Assembly (NCBI GenBank): GCA_023128035.1
Contig: JAGMES010000046.1
Span: 1-29,497 of the forward strand
DNA: 29,497 nt
Direction: 5' to 3'
Source: Halanaerobiales bacterium
GTDB taxonomy: Bacteria > Bacillota_F > Halanaerobiia > DY22613
The notes under the pieces were generated by a model. It made no database searches. It saw nothing but the letters and a program-made list of their open reading frames with translations, and had not been told where the DNA came from. This document shows, piece after piece, positions 26,666-29,497 of the stretch. Numbering within the stretch: position 1 is the stretch's first letter; each line of letters opens with the position of its first letter. The position numbers were made by a program, and so were the translations under genes.

Positions 26666-27457
26666 TTATAATTTATATTTATCGCAAATTTTTAATACAG
26701 CAATAGAAAAACATGATTTATTTAAAAAGCCATAATAAAATTGTATAAATGATAACTTTATTGGTACATATGGTATCATTTTTTCATGGAACTTAACATA
26801 TATATTTTTATTAAGTTCATCTAAATATAATTCAAAAGCTTTAAATCCCAGGAGAAATCCAATACCAATCGCTTTGACCAAACATTCTTTAAGTATCCAT
26901 AACAAAGTTATTCGATTATGCTCTTCTAAATCTGCAAATATTGTATTACACAACTCCCATTCATTATTAGTAAATACCAGGGAAATAAATGAATGATCAC
27001 GCTTATAGCATTCTTCACAATCAATTCCCACAATAAAAGATTCTCCAATTACACTGGCAACATAATCTTTAGAATGGGTTATAGATATATTTAATCCATG
27101 ATCGGATTGTGAAGGAATATAAATATAAGGTCTTCCTTTTTCATTTCCTTTCTCAACATTACGAACAATTATATCCCTTACATCTGTATTAATTTGTTTA
27201 CTTTTTTTAAAAAAAATATTCACCATTCTTTTAACTACAATCCTACCAGCCAAAAACTGATAACGTAATTTAGTTGATGAAAGAGAATTATAACGTTTAT
27301 TTTCTTCTGGATTAAGGTATTTCTCAATCAAATCATCTGTTCGTTTAGTAACAATAAAAATATCCATTCCTCCATAGTTAATAAATTTACCGCTATCATA
27401 ACAACTATAAAAAAGTTTATTTACTTTAACCTGCTCAAAACCTGTTCTTACTATCAT
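26666..27457 (-). CDS. Sfp-type 4'-phosphopantetheinyl transferase
   Basis: A 263-residue member of the Sfp/AcpT superfamily, which moves the phosphopantetheine arm from CoA to the serine of carrier proteins. The Mg-binding GIDCE (near 144-148) and the later WILKECLVKAIG (the WxxKEA-type motif) are present, and length fits the Sfp group. It immediately precedes the nitroreductase and the megasynthase, whose two ACP domains are its obvious substrates. The gene itself appears intact although the megasynthase is broken. AAAAGGATG precedes the ATG. A strong hairpin at 27490-27534 separates it from the DUF2271-like gene. Confidence 0.88.
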   Translation of the reverse strand: MIVRTGFEQVKVNKLFYSCYDSGKFINYGGMDIFIVTKRTDDLIEKYLNPEENKRYNSLSSTKLRYQFLAGRIVVKRMVNIFFKKSKQINTDVRDIIVRNVEKGNEKGRPYIYIPSQSDHGLNISITHSKDYVASVIGESFIVGIDCEECYKRDHSFISLVFTNNEWELCNTIFADLEEHNRITLLWILKECLVKAIGIGFLLGFKAFELYLDELNKNIYVKFHEKMIPYVPIKLSFIQFYYGFLNKSCFSIAVLKICDKYKL

Positions 27458-27489
27458 GTATTAAAACATCCTTTTAAATCTTAAAAATT

Positions 27490-27534
27490 ACCTTATATCA
27501 TATTTTGTAATAATGTAAAAATACGATATAAGGT
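27490..27534 (-). terminator. Hairpin between DUF2271-like gene and PPTase
   Basis: A 17-bp stem with one G-U pair (ACCTTATATC... with ...GATATAAGGT) and an 11-base loop, followed on the minus strand by AATTTTTAAG. It lies 17 bases after the DUF2271-like stop and 33 bases before the PPTase start. A terminator is most likely. Because it leaves little room for a separate promoter, attenuation of the PPTase operon is also possible. Confidence 0.65.
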
Positions 27535-27550
27535 TGAAAGTGCTCTATAT

Positions 27551-28279
27551 TTATTTTCCTGATGTATACCAAACTTCTATTGATTCAATAATACTTATAG
27601 CTGTACTTAAACTATCTAACTCTCTATAAATTTCACCATTCTCACCAGTTCTATGTCCATGCCCTACTGGCTGCATCAACACTTTTGATTCCTCATCCCC
27701 AAACTCGATCTCTACTTCCCAGAGAATTGAAGGTTCCCCAGATACATCTCCTTCAATGTCATCTTTCGCATAATTGTCATTATAGTCATATGAATGATTA
27801 AACTCTGCTCGTAAAACATATGTACCAGATTTAACATCTTCAGGCATTTTCCATACTTTACTAAAAGATTCGTTTGGAGTAGCACCAGTTACTGCATCTG
27901 GAAGTTGATTATCTTTAGCTGGCATATAATAACCATCACTGGATTTTACACCACGCTTATGTGACCAGATAGGTAATGCTGATGGTCTACGAATGTTTTT
28001 GCCACCCCTCCATTTTGATAAAGCACTACGGGAAGTTACATATATTGTGCTTATATACTTTCCTGAAGTGTCCTCAAGCCAGAAAGCCATTTGAGGTGAA
28101 TTTTTTATTGGTATTAAATTTAACCACTTCATAGTGTGATAATAATGATCACCTTGTTTTACTGAAATTATTATTTCTCTATCCTTTTCAGCAGCGCATA
28201 AATCTCCTATAGTAAAAATTGATACAAACAAAACTAAAATTGACATTGTTATTACTACACTTAAAAAATTATACTTCAT
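27551..28279 (-). CDS. Secreted DUF2271-like protein
   Basis: A 242-residue protein with a signal peptide (about 1-30: KYNF, a hydrophobic stretch, then LCAAEKD). The mature part reads PQMAFWLEDTSGKYISTIYVT, RPSALPIWSHKRG, LPDAVTGATP and a later Y-N-rich NHSYDYND segment. These are features of the DUF2271 family, which is often found with flavinylated (ApbE-linked) extracytoplasmic redox systems. It acts outside the membrane. AAAGGAG precedes the ATG, and a promoter lies at 28405-28433. Its link to the megasynthase is only proximity. Confidence 0.7.
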   Translation of the reverse strand: MKYNFLSVVITMSILVLFVSIFTIGDLCAAEKDREIIISVKQGDHYYHTMKWLNLIPIKNSPQMAFWLEDTSGKYISTIYVTSRSALSKWRGGKNIRRPSALPIWSHKRGVKSSDGYYMPAKDNQLPDAVTGATPNESFSKVWKMPEDVKSGTYVLRAEFNHSYDYNDNYAKDDIEGDVSGEPSILWEVEIEFGDEESKVLMQPVGHGHRTGENGEIYRELDSLSTAISIIESIEVWYTSGK

Positions 28280-28548
28280 TTAAATATCTCCTTTCAAATA
28301 TAGTTTATCAATAGTTTTTTCATTTCAAAGACTACATTCCTTTCACACTTCTTTTTTCATATTTTATGTGTTTTTGAAATTTATACTTTATATATGATTG
28401 TCCCATTGTATCATATCATTTAAAAAAGTAAACAGTTGCTATTTTTTAATTTATAAACAAAAAAACAGATATTTTTTTATTTGATTACTAAATGCAAATC
28501 AAAAAAATAAATAATTAAACAGCATCCAGACGACTGGACACTTTTAAA
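28280..28548. promoter_or_regulatory. Intergenic region with promoter of the DUF2271-like gene
   Basis: On the minus strand GTTTAC (28428-28433), a 17-base spacer and TACAAT (28405-28410) form a plausible promoter about 125 bases before the start codon. The rest is AT-rich. A weak TTTGATT/AATCAAA hairpin near 28480-28505 is visible. There is no gene in this stretch. Confidence 0.45.
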
Positions 28549-28677
28549 CTACTCATTCAAAGACTCTGAAATGAATTGCTTGTATATATAGTCTTTGAAT
28601 GAGCTACGTTCTCTTATTAAATATGCGTTATCATCAATTACTAATACTTCTGCAGGTCTATTGTGGCCTAAACACTC
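28549..28677 (-). pseudogene. C-terminal remnant of a group IV PLP decarboxylase (LysA-like)
   Basis: Forty-two codons ending in TAG at 28549. The reading GHNRPAEVLVIDDNAYLIRE matches the C-terminal strand segment of alanine racemase-fold decarboxylases (diaminopimelate, ornithine or carboxynorspermidine type), where R-P-x-E-V-L-V and L-I-R-x-R are usual. There is no start codon. The segment begins inside the 3' end of the DUF364-like gene, in a different frame, as if a deletion joined the two genes. A perfect 14-bp inverted repeat (28552-28565 with 28590-28603) covers the end of the segment. Confidence 0.5.
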
Positions 28678-29398
28678 TTATAATACTTTTTCCTCCAAAA
28701 ATATAAAAAGGAAAAGGCTCACTAATTACAGCATCAATATCAAAAGAATTGCAATACTCTTCTGCAAACCATGCTCCAGATGATAAAGTCATTCCTGTTA
28801 CAAGTGCTAAATCACATTTTTGAATCATTTCCATATTGTTTTGTATCCCGTTTTTAACCATTGCACCATTTATATCTTTATTAATAATATTTTTATCTAA
28901 GTCTGTTGCATATACTTCGATGTTTGAACTTTTAAGTTTCTTAATTATATTCCCCACCACTCCAATATTAACTACACTGGGTTTTCTATTTGTTATATCT
29001 TTTAACTGAAATAAAATCTCTGAAACTATTATTTCTGCCCTTTGTTCCGATTTCTCTTTTGAATAACCATCCAACACAAATTCTTTTGTAGGACTAGATT
29101 CAAAAAGAGAATAAACAGAATCTAATAGAGCAATTTTAATATTACAATTATCTACCTTCACACATCTTGCATCTTTCCCAATCAACTCATGATCAATCTT
29201 AGGTTTGCCATTATAACAATAACAAGCACCTTGATTCAACGTCTGTATTACAAGTAATTCATAACTAAATGTTCTGTCATAAACATTTGGCTTAAATAAT
29301 AAATCTATATTCCATATTCCACGGATAATAAACTTATCCTCATCAAGGTTTTTACTTCTATATAGGGCAGCTTCATATAATTGTTCTAGTATATTCAT
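28658..29398 (-). CDS. DUF364-like Rossmann protein (putative metal chelation family)
   Basis: A 246-residue protein. The C-terminal half reads as a Rossmann-like domain with VVNIGVVGNIIKKL, YATDLDKN and CDLALVTGMTLSSG, the pattern of the DUF364 family annotated as heavy-metal chelation. The N-terminal half (IDLLFKP, YCYNGKP) matches the associated N-terminal domain loosely. AAAGGAATG precedes the ATG. The last few residues (RVFRPQ) overlap the decarboxylase-like remnant in another frame, so the C-terminus may have been altered by a deletion. Homologues near PLP decarboxylases suggest metallophore or metal-uptake loci. The function is not established. Confidence 0.65.
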   Translation of the reverse strand: MNILEQLYEAALYRSKNLDEDKFIIRGIWNIDLLFKPNVYDRTFSYELLVIQTLNQGACYCYNGKPKIDHELIGKDARCVKVDNCNIKIALLDSVYSLFESSPTKEFVLDGYSKEKSEQRAEIIVSEILFQLKDITNRKPSVVNIGVVGNIIKKLKSSNIEVYATDLDKNIINKDINGAMVKNGIQNNMEMIQKCDLALVTGMTLSSGAWFAEEYCNSFDIDAVISEPFPFYIFGGKSIIRVFRPQ

Positions 29399-29497
29399 AT
29401 TGAATCATTCCTTTAGAAATTTTTATATTAATTTATTATATACCTCTAGTCTAAAGGATGTTCCAATACTAAAATTAATCTTTTGAGTTAAGACCCC

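Noticed and set aside
28595..28783. Plus-strand 62-residue frame
   Set aside because: It is antisense to the DUF364-like gene and the decarboxylase remnant and has no motif of its own.

Overview
The window is AT-rich DNA from a low-GC Firmicute, probably an anaerobic member of the Clostridia or Halanaerobiales. The lineage call is an inference. It rests on the strong AGGAGG-type ribosome binding sites, the DnaD/DnaI/DnaB primosome set (a Firmicute invention), PurR-type PurBoxes, a chorismate mutase-DAHP synthase fusion of exactly the Bacillus AroA length, and a ferredoxin-nitroreductase. No rRNA, tRNA or CRISPR array is visible.

Layout. (1) 1-2869: a gene-poor stretch, then a minus-strand TetM/EF-G-like ribosomal protection GTPase. 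(2) 2905-7012: a defence and toxin island on the minus strand. An intact class II Fic gene lies upstream of an AbiEi/AbiEii toxin-antitoxin pair. A second, badly damaged Fic copy lies on the other side, split by a 119-bp palindromic MITE with a 7-bp target duplication. The AbiE promoter abuts a perfect 19-bp inverted repeat. (3) 7317-15683: minus-strand housekeeping genes: purD-purE, pckA with its own promoter and terminator, purB-purA, and aroF. Both pur units have consensus sigma-A promoters with paired PurBoxes at identical spacing. A folded RNA region resembling an IS200/IS605 right end lies downstream of purE. (4) 15861-19656: a plus-strand replication operon: DnaD-like protein, DnaI-type helicase loader, DnaB helicase and an unrecognised 57-residue protein, ended by a perfect palindromic terminator. 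(5) 19713-29398: a minus-strand accessory region centred on a 6-kb polyketide or PUFA-type megasynthase. Upstream of it lie a ferredoxin-nitroreductase, a phosphopantetheinyl transferase, a secreted DUF2271-like protein and a DUF364-like protein.

The main result is that the megasynthase (KS - second KS or CLF - AT - ACP - ACP - KR - DH) is a wreck of one continuous gene. It carries an amber codon where the KS family has Trp, an in-frame TAA between the two KS domains, two internal deletions with frameshifts (KS2/AT and KR) and a frameshift inside the DH. The upstream tailoring and activation genes still look intact. A fragment resembling the C-terminus of a group IV PLP decarboxylase is fused behind the DUF364-like gene, so the whole accessory region appears to be eroding by deletion. 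The Fic pseudogene shows the same process, including a 236-bp deletion between 24-bp direct repeats.
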